DNA of 64,000 nt from Lycorma delicatula. Its lineage: Eukaryota > Arthropoda > Insecta > Hemiptera > Fulgoridae. Below, piece by piece: positions 11,993 through 22,429 of this stretch. A program made the translations under genes and the position numbers. The stretch covers positions 13,079,501 through 13,143,500 of the forward strand of contig NC_134460.1 of NCBI RefSeq assembly GCF_047948215.1. The letters run 5' to 3'. Positions within the stretch are counted from its first letter, which is position 1. Every line of letters starts with the position of its first letter. The notes below the pieces were generated by a model. It had not been told where the DNA came from and did no database searches. It saw nothing but the letters and a program-made list of their open reading frames with translations.

Positions 11993-14161
11993 AAAAACTT
12001 TTAAAATCTATTTTCTATTATTTACAGTAAATTTTGCAAAGTTGCATATTAGTCAACTCTGCCACCTTTTAACTTAAGTTGGGTTATTTACCTCTACAGT
12101 ATTACAGTGATAAAATCTTGCGATTTCGATTTGATTTTCATGATAATTATTCTGAAGTAAATTTTACATTTCTGGCCGCGAAGTTGAACTGTAGAAAAGT
12201 AAGCTAATCTGGTGAAATTTTGCGTGTTAGGATTTTTGCAGATCATGACGTTTCATTAACGACTTCCTCACACAAAAAAAAATAACACGATATTAGCGCT
12301 AAAAAATTCTATAATGATGCCTGTGTGTATTCTATAAAGTGATGAATGAGGAAGTAATGAACAAAAAAAGAAAGAAAAAAGACACATTATCCGGGTAATA
12401 TCTAAAAAAAAGGAAATCCGGTTAGGATATGTGGTTAGAGAAATTGGAATCTTTACGACTGCATCGGAGGGGACAACTGCAAGTAGAAGGAAAAAGGAGG
12501 CCAGGAAGAAGGATGATGAAGTTAGTAGGTAGCTGAAGATTGGAAACTACAAGGAAACTAAGGAGAAGGCTTGCGTTGGATGAGACACCGGTGGTATAAG
12601 GCACCTACCCCCAGACAGAACATCAGATGATGATGATGTTTGTATGTACGTGTATGGATTTATGCGGGCTTGCTTTTTTCTTCATATTTCCAGAATTGAT
12701 TAACTGATATTTCGATGAATTCTGGCACGATGATTTCTGTGTAGGACATTAATGTGGATTAATTTTGGTCACAATTGATCAAAGGAGCGGGGAAATACGG
12801 ACCTTATGGGTCTTGTACCTCAAAATTTTCCCCGAAGATTAGGTAAATTTTTTCACATAATTTAATCCTCGAAGGTTAGCTTAGATTGCTACTTCCTGAT
12901 GGCGTTTTGTTTATTCAAACCTTTTCAAACTTATTTTTCGTTAACTAGTTTGAAATAAATAGTATTTTATATTACAGAAGTTATTGTAAACTGTAATCTG
13001 TCTCGTAGATTTTGCCAATAAAAGTTTCGCGGTTTCTCCTGCGGTAATCTTTGCGCCGAGAGAAATGTGTAATGGGTGTACAGGCAATATTATTCGTTAA
13101 CGCTTTTCTTGCCCGACCCACAGATATTAAACTTGTGTCTTCTGCGACGATATTTCATGTTATTTATGGGAAATCAAATTTAACTGGGCTATGTGATTAC
13201 AATGACAATATTTTTCGAGTCGTTTACTTCTCGGGAAGAGGGAGGCGGTAATGTAGTTTACTACTAAATGACAGGTGAACTGTTAGTGGGGATATCTCCT
13301 TCCATTCTGCGTTGCAAAAACGGACGTAATTTTCTACTACATACCTTGCAATGTTCCTATTTTGAGCATAGAGATATTGTTTTAAATATTTGATATTAAT
13401 CGAAACATGAAATTATTTTCACCCTTTGAATTACTTAACTCAGCATTTTTAATAGCTTTTATTGAAAAATCGTTTAAAAGTTTTTAAATATTAGAAATTA
13501 TTAAAAAATTAAGTATTCGTAGTTATTTAACCTTATAAGATATTTGTAGAACTAAGCATGCGGCTTCTTCTACAGTTGAGCAACGGTTGCTGTTATTGTA
13601 ATTTGGTTTATTTTACCGATCGTTACTAACTTTGTGTATCATTTTTGATTAATCTGTTCTTATGTTTTATTCTGAATTAGGTGTATCATTAGTTATCAGT
13701 ATTTTTTTGGTTATTATTATTATTATTTGGTTCAGAATGTTTTTAGAATCTAAACGGTCCCCTTTACTTTACCATAACATTTTTCTTTGTAAGTTGTTGT
13801 TTCCATTTAGGAATATAAACTTAACTTTAGATCGGCTTTATTTTTTATTATCTGAACAACTGGAACAAGAGTCGACGTATAGGTAGATACTGGAAAGTAA
13901 GTGAACTTTTAAAATATTTGAAACCATTGGAATTTGAACTGGATAAATGAAAATTTATTTCTAAATTAAATCCTTTCTTGTAATTAATACTTTTTTTTTG
14001 TTCTATCCAATTTAAAATTTCATCGGTTAGCAGGATGTTTTTATTTCAATATTTAGGTTCCTTTTTTGGTAAAGGAAGTATTGTAATTGCGAAAAATGTC
14101 AGTTTTTAGATTTCAACAGAAATATCCATTTTGGCCATCCCTGAATCCTTTTGACCAGTTT
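11993..14161 (-). repeat. right arm of the long inverted repeat
   Basis: Reverse complement of 4937-6917. It contains about 190 bases at 13156-13344 that the left arm lacks. At the junction both arms share a short 'ttgcaatg' word, consistent with a deletion in the left arm, although an insertion here is also possible. The outer end, near 14161, lies only about 25 bases from the mariner insertion. Confidence 0.88.
13662..13886 (+). other. 74-codon open frame with membrane-like N-terminus, conserved in both arms
   Basis: Starts MFYSELGVSLVISIFLV, then an Ile run encoded by a TTA/ATT microsatellite, then a Lys/Arg- and Leu-rich tail ending EQLEQESTYR. The counterpart in the left arm (minus strand 5213-5440) is 75 codons. 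The only length difference is one whole codon in the Ile run. This may be an exon remnant of an unknown element gene or chance preservation between recent duplicates. No function is assigned. Confidence 0.3.
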
Positions 14162-14185
14162 CGACGTGACGTCTGTACGTACGTA

Positions 14186-15506
14186 TGAGGTGTGTGAGAA
14201 ACGTCATGAGACATTACTTACCAAAGTTTTTATTTTTTTCAAACAACAATATTATCCACTTCAAAGTAGTTCACTTGGGCAGCTACACACCGGCGGAGTC
14301 GTTGTTCCCACTCTTGGTAGCAGCGCTGGAAGTTTCAACTTCAGTTAGGGCGTTTAACTGGTCGGTCACAGTCTTTTGAATGTTCTCCAGAGATCCAAAT
14401 TGACGTCATTTTAAGACACGATTTAATTTTCGGGAAAAGGAAAAAGTCACAACGACTGAAATCAGGTGAATTTAGCGGGGGGGGGGGGGTTGAGGAACTG
14501 TAGGAATCCGTTTTGAGGTCAAAAATTCCGTGATAGAAATGGCCGTGTGACACGGGGCATTGTCATGATGAAGCATCCGCTTGTCTGCAATGTCTGGTTT
14601 CACGCGAATCACTCTTTTCCTGAGCCTCTCAAGGACACCTTTGTAAAATACCTGGTTGACAATTTGTCCTGGAAGAACAAATTCTTTATGCACGATACCC
14701 CTACTGTCAAAAAAGCAAATCAGTACGGTTTTGACCTTTGATTTGCTCATTCAACATTTTTTCGGTCGAGGAGATGACGTATGCCACTCTTCGCTTTGCC
14801 GCTTTGTTTCAGGATCTTACTCAAATATCCAGGATTCATCACCTGTGATCACACAATTGAAAAATTCTTGGTTGTTGTCAATCCTGTCAAGAAGATCAAC
14901 GCACACGTTTCTTCGATTGTCCTTCTGTTCCGGTGTGAGGTTTTTCGGCACCAATTTCTCACAAACCTTTTGCAAGTCCAAATCGTCTGTCAAAACTTGA
15001 TGTACAGTGAAAGCGTTTAAATTTAACCGTTCACTCATCATCCTTATTGTTAAACGACGGTTTGATCTCACAAGAACTCTCGCATGCTCAACATTTTCGT
15101 CAGATTTTGAAGTTGAAGGTCTCCCTGAGCGAGGTTGATCTTCAACGTGTTCTCGGCCTTCCAAATATGATTTGTGCCGGCGGAAAACTTGTGCTCTTGA
15201 AAAGCAATATTCCCCATAGACCTTTTTCAACTTTTCAAAGGTCACACTCGCGGATTCCCCAAGTTTAACACAAAACTTGATTGCACAACGTCGCTCTAAA
15301 TTCCGACGCTCCATTTTCGTAACACACAGCAAAAACACAACTTCACTGATGGCGCTGTCAAAAATAATGTGTTGGCTGAACGGAGTTGAAACTTGTACTG
15401 AGCATGTAAAAGGGATGAACAAACCGGTCTAGCACAGACCGGTAGACACAACGTTGCCAAATCGCTCGCAGTGTTACCAATCTCATTACTTTACTCACAC
15501 ACCTCG
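14186..15506 (-). mobile_element. mariner transposon (about 1.3 kb)
   Basis: The TIRs read inward as (TA)TGAGGTGTGTGAG at 14184 and, on the other strand, (TA)CGAGGTGTGTGAG ending at 15508. TA dinucleotides at 14184-14185 and 15507-15508 are the expected mariner target duplication. Size and TIR match mariner elements of insects. The flanking sequence outside the right TA (gtaggatgttgaaatttgg...) looks like another dispersed repeat that the mariner entered. Confidence 0.93.
14270..15325 (-). pseudogene. mariner transposase, D,D34D, lightly damaged
   Basis: The enzyme cuts and pastes its own element at TA sites. The protein starts at MERRNLERR (about 15313). The N-terminal helix-turn-helix region includes FEKLKKVYGEYCFSRAQVFR and the GRPSTS linker. 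The catalytic domain shows TGDESWIF (first Asp), HHDNAPCH (second Asp) and SPDFSRCDFFLF (third Asp), with 34 residues between the last two, the mariner signature. Damage: a stop directly after ESWIFE (about 14816), a second stop just before MSKSKVKT (about 14750), a slipped poly-C run near 14477-14489 after VPQPP, and a further frame change near the C-terminal WEQRL block. About 345 codons would be the family length. Confidence 0.92.
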
Positions 15507-15512
15507 TATGTA

Positions 15513-17489
15513 TCTCGTATAACTGAAAAACTATAAGCCGTAGGATGTTGAAATTTGGATTTAGGATTGTTGTAACATCTGGTTGTGCACCTCTCCTTTT
15601 TAGCAATCGACTGAACCGAAAGTGTCCAAAATCCTTTTTCTTAACTACAGTAATATGCTCTCATTGAGAGCTTTTCAACAATGTATCATAAGTGGTACTT
15701 ATTTTCATCGGTTCTAGAGTTATAGACAAATAAAAGTATAATTAATGATATATTTTGAGCTTAGAAAGGGAAGGCACATCGGTTCTATCCTACTTATCTT
15801 CTTTTTTTTAAATTTAAATATATTGATTTATTAATTAATAGGTATTATATTTATATTAATTAATACAAAGGTTTATTATTAATTAACCTCTGATTGTAAA
15901 AAAAGTGTACAATAATTAATAAGAATTAAAAATGAAATTTTACGTACTTTTCATTTTAAAATAGTGTATATGTAATTTAATAGGCGTAAAAGGAAGCGAT
16001 GTGTTGTCCACATCAGATTTTTTTATACAATAAAAGATAATCAGGTTTTTGTTTCTTTTTTTGTGAAGACGACCTTTTTTTATTTTAGTTATAATTTATT
16101 TTCTTTTTTTCTTTTGTTAATTGTACTACAATAAATAATTCACTTTTCATAAAATTTTAATTTTTTTTTTTTGTAAATTTCTTCGAGTTACAAGTTTATG
16201 TTTAAACATTATTTATTTTAAAAATATCCACTCGTACCACGCTTCAGTCGTTTCAGTTTTACTGAGTCGTATAGTTCACAGTTTTTTTTTTTTTTTTACT
16301 GTGACGTTTTATTTTTTGCTTGAGCGGTTCAGTTCCATATATAAGTTCGAAGAACAGGAAAAATCCCCAGGGTTGGTGTGATTGCTTTACTGGTTCGCTA
16401 GGGAACAAGGTAATGTTTACCTTCCTTATATCTCGGTTGATAGTTAGATTCACCGCAGTGTGTTGCTTGAGCAACAGCAGCGTTGTTGTCGCTTCCTTGC
16501 CTTCATATTACATTCCGTTCGGTGTTGTGATGTATATATATATATATATAGTGTCATATAACTCTCCCGTATCTTGTTAAGGAAATAATGGAATTAATTT
16601 TAGGTCTAACTGAACGTATCACTCTTTCGCTCACTCTCCTTATCGCTCTCTGTCTCTTGCACTCCTTGTCCTGTATCTTCCTTCTCTTTTTTCCTTTTCA
16701 TCCCTGTCTATCTTTTCGTAGTATGTAATATGTATTAACAGAAAATATATTGCTTCAGGGTTAATTAATTAAAATATTCTTTGTTTTATTAATTAATTTA
16801 CTTACTGCTTGTTAAATAAGATTAGTTTTATACAATTGATTTTTTTTATAATAAATTTAAAAAAATATTTTTAAGTCTTTAATTATACATTCATAATTAT
16901 TCATTTACGTATGCTGTTATTTAATGTTCACTGTCGTCTGCCGTATAAAGTAAAGGAATGAATCTTTTTTTTTTTAAAGAGTTTCAATGTTCATTCACTT
17001 TTATTTGTAGATTTTTATTATTATATTTTAAAAATATAGACTTTTCAAGGATATTTTCTCCACAGAAGTGTATGTAATTTGTCTTTTCCAGTTTTTTTGT
17101 ATCGGTTTTGAACAAATGTGTTTTGATAACTTACTATTAATTATTAACGATTAAGTTTTGTTTGTTTTATAATAATTTTTTTTTTTTTTGCTTTTTGTAC
17201 CTTAAATTACTTAATTAAAGTTATATTTGATCGCTATAATAAAAGTTTTAATAATTTAATGTTATTTTGTTCATAAATTAATTTTATTTTTTTGAATTTC
17301 ATCAACTATTTATCACAAGAAGGAACTTAGCTATTATGTTAAGCAATGTAAAACCATGACTAAATTTTTTTGCGATCAGACCACCTAACGATCATGCGTA
17401 CATAGTTCTGACTTATTACTTTTCCAAAATTCTCTCATTCTTTCCTTCAGCTTCTTCTCCTTCCTTTGGTCCGTCCATTATGTTCTCTT
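15513..17489. other. non-coding DNA with repeat fragments
   Basis: The first about 130 bases (gccgtaggatgttgaaattt... to ...gaaccgaaagtgtcc) look like a dispersed repeat interrupted by the mariner. The rest is AT-rich, with a (TA)n tract near 16531-16550. A slightly GC-richer patch at 16360-16520 has no open frame I can support. Confidence 0.5.
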
Positions 17490-17500
17490 TACCGTTTCTC

Positions 17501-18600
17501 AAACCAACATACTTGGCGTTTATAGACCTAGAAAAGGCTTTCGATAACGTAGACTGGAATAAAATGTTCAGCATTTAAAAAAAATTAGGGTTCAAATACA
17601 GAGATAGAAGAACAATTGCTAACATGTACAGGAACCAAACAGCAACAATAACAATTGAAGAACATAAGAAAGAAGCCCTAATAAGAAAGGGAGTCCGACA
17701 AGGATGTTCCCTATCTCCGTTACTTTTTAATCTTTACATGGAACTAGCAGTTAATGATGTTAAAGAACAATTTAGATTCGGAGCAAGAGTACAAGGTGAA
17801 AAGATAAAGATGCTACGATTTGCTGATGATATAGTAATTCTAGCCGAGAGTAAAAAGGATTTAGAAGAAACAATGAACGGCATAGATGAAGCCCTACGCA
17901 AAATCTATCGCATGAAAATAAACAAGAACAAAACAAAAGTAATGAAATGTAGTAGAAATAACAAAGATGGACCGCTGAATGTGAAAATAGGAGGAGAAAA
18001 GATTATGGAGGTAGAAGAATTTTGTTATTTGGGAAGTAAAATTACTAAAGATGGACGAAGCAGGAGCGATATAAAATGCCGAATAGCACAAGCTAAACGA
18101 GCCTTCAGTAAGAAATATAATTTGTTTACATCAAAAATTAATTTAAATGTCAGGAAAAGATTTTTGAAAGTGTATGTTTGGAGTGTCGTTTTATATGGAA
18201 GTGAAACTTGGACAATCGGAGTATCTGAGAAGAAAAGATTAGAAGCTTTTGAAATGCGGTGCTATAGGAGAATGTTAAAAATCAGACGGGTGGATAAAGT
18301 GACAAATGAAGAGGTATTGCGACAAATAGATGAAGAAAGAAGCATTTGGAAAAATATAGTTAAAAGAAGAGACAGACTTATAGGCCACATACTAAGGCAT
18401 CCTGGAATAGTCGCTTTAATATTGGAAGGACAGGTAGAAGGGAAAAATTGTGTAGGCAGGCCACGTTTGGAGTATGTAAAACAAATTGTTGGGGATGTAG
18501 GATGTAGTGGGTATACTGAAATGAAACGACTAGCACTAGATAGGGAATCTTGGAGAGCTGCATCAAACCAGTCAAATGACTGAAGACAAAAAAAAAAAAA
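17501..18600 (+). mobile_element. BovB/RTE-like LINE, copy C, with 11-bp TSD
   Basis: Flanked by TACCGTTTCTC at 17490-17500 and 18601-18611. The 5' truncation falls inside the fingers domain (AFIDLEKAFDNVDW follows at once). The 3' end has the family stop, agac and about 12 A. Confidence 0.96.
17505..18583 (+). pseudogene. reverse transcriptase fragment of LINE copy C; longest clean C-terminal half
   Basis: After a nonsense codon at about 17574-17576 (MFSI then stop, identical to that in copies A and M) the frame is open for 319 codons from MYRNQTATITIEE at 17624 to the family stop. Counted from that Met: GVRQGCSLSPLLFN at about 24-36, catalytic FADD at 66-69, CYLGSKI at 134-140, YGSETW at 191-196, GHILRHP at 254-260, GRPRLE at 278-283 and DRESWRAA at 306-313. 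The last blocks are typical of RTE/BovB C-termini. Endonuclease and fingers are missing, so the protein would be inactive alone. Confidence 0.92.
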
Positions 18601-18611
18601 TACCGTTTCTC

Positions 18612-19444
18612 TGGAAATTTAGATTAATCACTCACTAGTTTCCTGAAAGATTTTTCTTTCAACAATTTTTTCTTTGAAAATAATTAATAATTAATTATAC
18701 ATCTTTTTAGTTTTTTTTGAAGTTTTATTATTCTGGTTTTTCCTTTTTTCGGAAATGTTAAATATTTGTTGTTTTAAGTAAGCTACTTTCATCCATTTTG
18801 TACGTGACCATAAAATTTCAGTCTTCTTTTTCTTATTTTACGGTCTATTTTTTTCGAAATTTTAATAAATTTCTTCAGATTTTTCGAATTTTTTGTTTTG
18901 TGCAGCGGATTTTTCGTAAAATTTTTCTTAGTAGATTTATTTTTCATAAATTCTGTAGGCCTTCCGCAGTATAATAGCTTCCGGTAAAACTACGATTTTA
19001 CAGTAGTATTTTACATTTCTCCTATCTTTAGATAAGCATTTTTTTATTGCGAATATTTCTTGTATGAAGATAAGCCACTTCCATTTTTTATTTTATGGCT
19101 TTTACACCTCTTTTTTCTAAAACATTCGGGGTAATTATTCCATTTAAATTTTTTAACACCGTTGATGATTTTTCTTCTGAAAATTTCATTGTTTGGATCC
19201 TACTTATTGGAAAACCATTTTGTTTTTTGGTATGAAACGTGTAGAGGATTTTGTTTGCACGTTTTTTTAATTCTTGAATTTTGATGTTCGCTTTTAGTGT
19301 CTTTTGTCAAAATTTACTGTGTCAATACGCCACATTTAAAGGGTTAAATGTTGTCTCTATTTTTATATATTCATCTTTTTAAGTATTTAGCTTTTCATTT
19401 CAATTGTCGAATTACTTTTAATTATTTTTGTTATAAGTGTATTT
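18612..19444. other. AT-rich non-coding DNA
   Basis: No supported gene or repeat. Confidence 0.5.
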
Positions 19445-19808
19445 ACAATATGTTCAAAAAGTGACGCAACCTTATGGGAAAATGAATAAGTTACAATAAT
19501 TGTTGAAAGTGACCTCCAATATGCGATTCGCATAAATGAATACGACGTTGCATGCGGCACATGTAACGTTTGTTGAGGAATTGCAACGACTCAGTTCAAT
19601 TTCGTTCTGCAATTCAGGAACGGTGTGAAGATGTATTTTTGTAAGCGGCAATCTTAAGGTACCCCACAAGAAAAAGCCAGGAGGGGATAAATCAGTAGAC
19701 CGAGGGGACCACAAACCCTTCGAAATCACTCGTCCATGACAACACTGATCCAAGAAAGTTACAGTGTTGTTGGTCGTAGCTTCGTCCTGCTGAAACTACG
19801 TGCAATAT

Positions 19809-19836
19809 ATTTTACCTGCCGGTCTGCAGGTAAAAT
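19809..19836. repeat. 11-bp perfect hairpin inside the transposase remnant
   Basis: Arms attttacctgc (19809-19819) and gcaggtaaaat (19826-19836) around a six-base loop, between the first two catalytic blocks. Confidence 0.7.
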
Positions 19837-20246
19837 GTTTACAAATTGTTGCGCCAACTGGATGTAGCGTTCACTGTATCGTGAAAGTATGTCATGAAGA
19901 TTTGCCTACTTGACTTTGCACATCAAACACCCGCTTTATGTCCGTGCAGAGGAGAGTCGCACAGCTGGTGTGTTTTCTCCGTTCACCAAATGCGTGAATT
20001 CTGTTTTTTCACGTATCCATCGAGGTGAAACCGTACCTCGTCAGACCGAAACCGGTCATCCAGTTCTTCCCCGTCTGGCGTTACAGAACAAATAAACCGC
20101 TGACAGAAAGCTACACGTTTTTCAGTGTCTGCAGGTAACAACTCGTAAACGGCACGAATTTTGTACGGATGCACCTTATGCCGAATGGCGCTCCCGACGG
20201 AGAGACCGGGCCGGCTAGATATGCTAGCACAGACTTCTTGGGACTA

Positions 20247-21142
20247 CCCACCGGGTTGGTCTAGTAATTAACGCGTCTTCCCAAATCAGCTGATTTGGAA
20301 GTCGAGAGTTAATTACTTAAGTAATCAAATAATTTGACATTTGATACGATCAACAAATTGGCGTCCTTACTGGAATTCAAAAATTCCAATGGGTCGGCTG
20401 GAAACTGACACTTAGATACTGTAGAACTTAGCATTTGTAGAAACTGTTGAACTTAGAGTTTGTGCAACTATTTTTCATGTTATAATTTCAATAAAATACA
20501 TGCTTGTTGGATAATTTATTAGCTAGTTTTAGTCATTGTTTCTTTTGGAATTCATTAAGCGTTTTTCTTAGTTTAAAATCAACAATGCCGTTTTTGATTT
20601 AATTAATCTCAATTCTGACGGAAGATTACGACTTAATTTTAACGTGTAAGTAGGCTCCAATATATCACAAACATTGATTTATTTCCTTGTTTCGAAAGTA
20701 CGGTTTATCACGAATTCTACATCCTAAATTTTTCAAAGTATATATTTGAAATAGCTGCATCGAAATTTGTATTATTAACTTTGATTCCCATTTCATGGAA
20801 TTTTAATATTAACATTCTGATTAGCTGCGATAGGGTTACCACTGTTAACCCACCGGGTTGGTCTAGTGGTTAACGCGTCTTCCCAAATCAGCTGATTTGG
20901 AAGTCGAAAGTTACAGCGTTCAAGTCCTAGTAAAGCCAGATATTTTTACATGGATTTGAATACTAGATCGTGGATACCGGTGTTCTTTGGTGGTTGGGTT
21001 TCAATTAACCACACATCTCAGGAACGGTCGAACTGAGAATGTACAAGACTTACACTTCCTTTACACTCGTACATATCATCCTCATTCATCCTCTGAAGAA
21101 TTATCTAAACGGTAGTTACCGGAGGCTAAACAGGAAAAAGAA
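20247..21142 (+). mobile_element. composite SINE unit: SINE head, 540 bp filler, full SINE
   Basis: One 16-base duplication (AGACTTCTTGGGACTA) lies just before the first SINE head (20231-20246) and just after the SINE tail (21143-21158). The whole 896-base block therefore appears to have inserted once. It holds a 64-base SINE head (box A with GG changed to AA), about 540 bases unrelated to the SINE, and a complete SINE starting again from its own head. A read-through transcript reverse transcribed as one unit would explain this. Confidence 0.75.
20848..21142 (+). mobile_element. tRNA-derived SINE, full-length copy
   Basis: Box A TGGTCTAGTGG at 20859-20869 matches the polymerase III consensus exactly. 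Box B cgttcaagtcc at 20917-20927 matches all but one position. The body follows (gatcgtggataccggtgttc, ggttgggtttcaattaacc) and the tail ends aaacaggaaaaagaaag. It is the 3' part of the composite unit. Confidence 0.9.
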
Positions 21143-21464
21143 AGACTTCTTGGGACTAACAGAATATGCGGTTTGCAGGTCGATCAACGTTTTTGGTGTT
21201 AATCCTTTTGGTCGGCCACTTCTCATGAAACTTGTACAGTCGCTTGATGGAGGACTTTTTTGGTGCATCCACACCTTACTTTTCTGTGAAGGTATTCTGC
21301 TCTGAGCGTAACTGGTATACCTAATATATCGGGAGACAATTATTCTCTGCTGTATTGTGTAACCCGTTTTTCCTCAATTAAATCGGCAACTAAAGAAGGA
21401 AAAATTTTTCCAAAAGGTTGCGTCACGTTTTGAACATTGTATTTTTTATAGAAATAATGTACCG

Positions 21465-22429
21465 TTTTTTTTTTTTTTTTTTTTTGTCTTCAGTCATTTG
21501 ACTGGTTTGATGCAGCTCTCCAAGATTCCCTATCTAGTGCTAGTCGTTTCATTTCAGTATACCCTCTACATCCTACATCCCCAACAATTTGTTTTACATA
21601 CTCCAAACGTGGCCTGCCTACACAATTTTTCCCTTCTACCTGTCCTTCCAATATTAAAGCGACTATTCCAGGATGCCTTAGTATGTGGCCTATAAGTCTG
21701 TCTCTTCTTTTAACTATATTTTTCCAAATGCTTCTTTCTTCATCTATTTGCCGCAATACCTCTTCATTTGTCACTTTATCCACCCGTCTGATTTTTAACA
21801 TTCTCCTATAGCACCGCATTTCAAAAGCTTCTAATCTTTTCTTCTCAGATACTCCGATCGTCCAAGTTTCACTTCCATATAAAGCGACACTCCAAACATA
21901 CGCTTTCAAAAATCTTTTCCTGACATTTAAATTCATTTTTGATGTAAACAAATTATATTTCTTACTGAAGGCTCGTTTAGCTTGTGCTATTCGGCATTTT
22001 ATATCGCTCCTGCTTCGTCCATCTTTAGTAATTTTACTTCCCAAATAACAAAATTCTTCTACCTCCATAATCTTTTCTCCTCCTATTTTCACATTCAGCG
22101 GTCCATCTTTGTTATTTCTACTACATTTCATTACTTTTGTTTTGTTCTTGTTTATTTTCATGCAATAGTTTTTGCGTAGGACTTCATCTATGCCGTTCAT
22201 TGTTTCTTCTAAATCCTTTTTACTCTCGGCTAGAATTACTATATCATCAGCAAATCGTAGCATCTTTATCTTTTCACCTTGTACTGTTACTCCGAATCTA
22301 AATTGTTCTTTAACATCATTAACTGCTAGTTCCATGTAAAGATTAAAAAGTAACGGCGATAGGGAACATCCTTGTCGGACTCCCTTTCTTATTAGGGCTT
22401 CTTTCTTATGTTCTTCAATTGTTATTGTT
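21465..22429 (-). mobile_element. BovB/RTE-like LINE, copy D
   Basis: Poly-T (tail of about 21 A) begins at 21465, only 24 bases from the end of the IS630-type transposon. The 5' truncation is near 22429, within ...ITIEEHKK. No TSD was found, so the 5' end may have been changed after insertion. Confidence 0.9.
21490..22428 (-). pseudogene. reverse transcriptase fragment of LINE copy D
   Basis: From the truncation the frame reads through IRKGVRQGCSLSPLLFNLYM, FADDIVIL, CYLGSKI, YGSETW, GHILRHP, GRPRLE and DRESWRAA to the normal stop, with no break in the retained part. Fingers domain and endonuclease are absent. This and copy C are the best-preserved C-terminal halves in the window. Confidence 0.88.

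Larger units (their letters stand above)
19472..21300 (-). pseudogene. transposase remnant (WPPRSPDLxxxDFFLWG family)
   Basis: Reading on the minus strand across frameshifts: KKSSIKRLYKFHEKW (N-terminal helix region, about 21245-21210), the SINE insertion, SISSRPGLSVGSAIRHK then HPYKIRAVYELLPADTEKR (about 20210-20120), DEVRFHLDGYVKKQNSRIW (first catalytic Asp, about 20040-19985), FQQDEATTNNT (second Asp, family form FQQDGATxHT, about 19795) and LWSPRSTDLSPPGFFLWG (about 19715-19665). In the last motif the expected catalytic acid of DFFLWG is Gly. Stops, frameshifts, the nested SINE and this substitution make it dead. The family resembles insect transposases with this W-P-R-S-P-D signature. 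Confidence 0.82.
19445..21441 (-). mobile_element. decayed IS630/Tc1-mariner-type transposon interrupted by a SINE composite
   Basis: Imperfect TIRs of about 27 bases: left acaatatgttcaaaaagtga... at 19445 and, on the other strand, acaatgttcaaaacgtga... ending at 21441, both running into cgcaacctt. The SINE composite at 20247-21142, with its duplicated 16-base target, splits the element. Without it the transposon is about 1.1 kb. No clear TA duplication outside the TIRs was seen. Confidence 0.85.
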
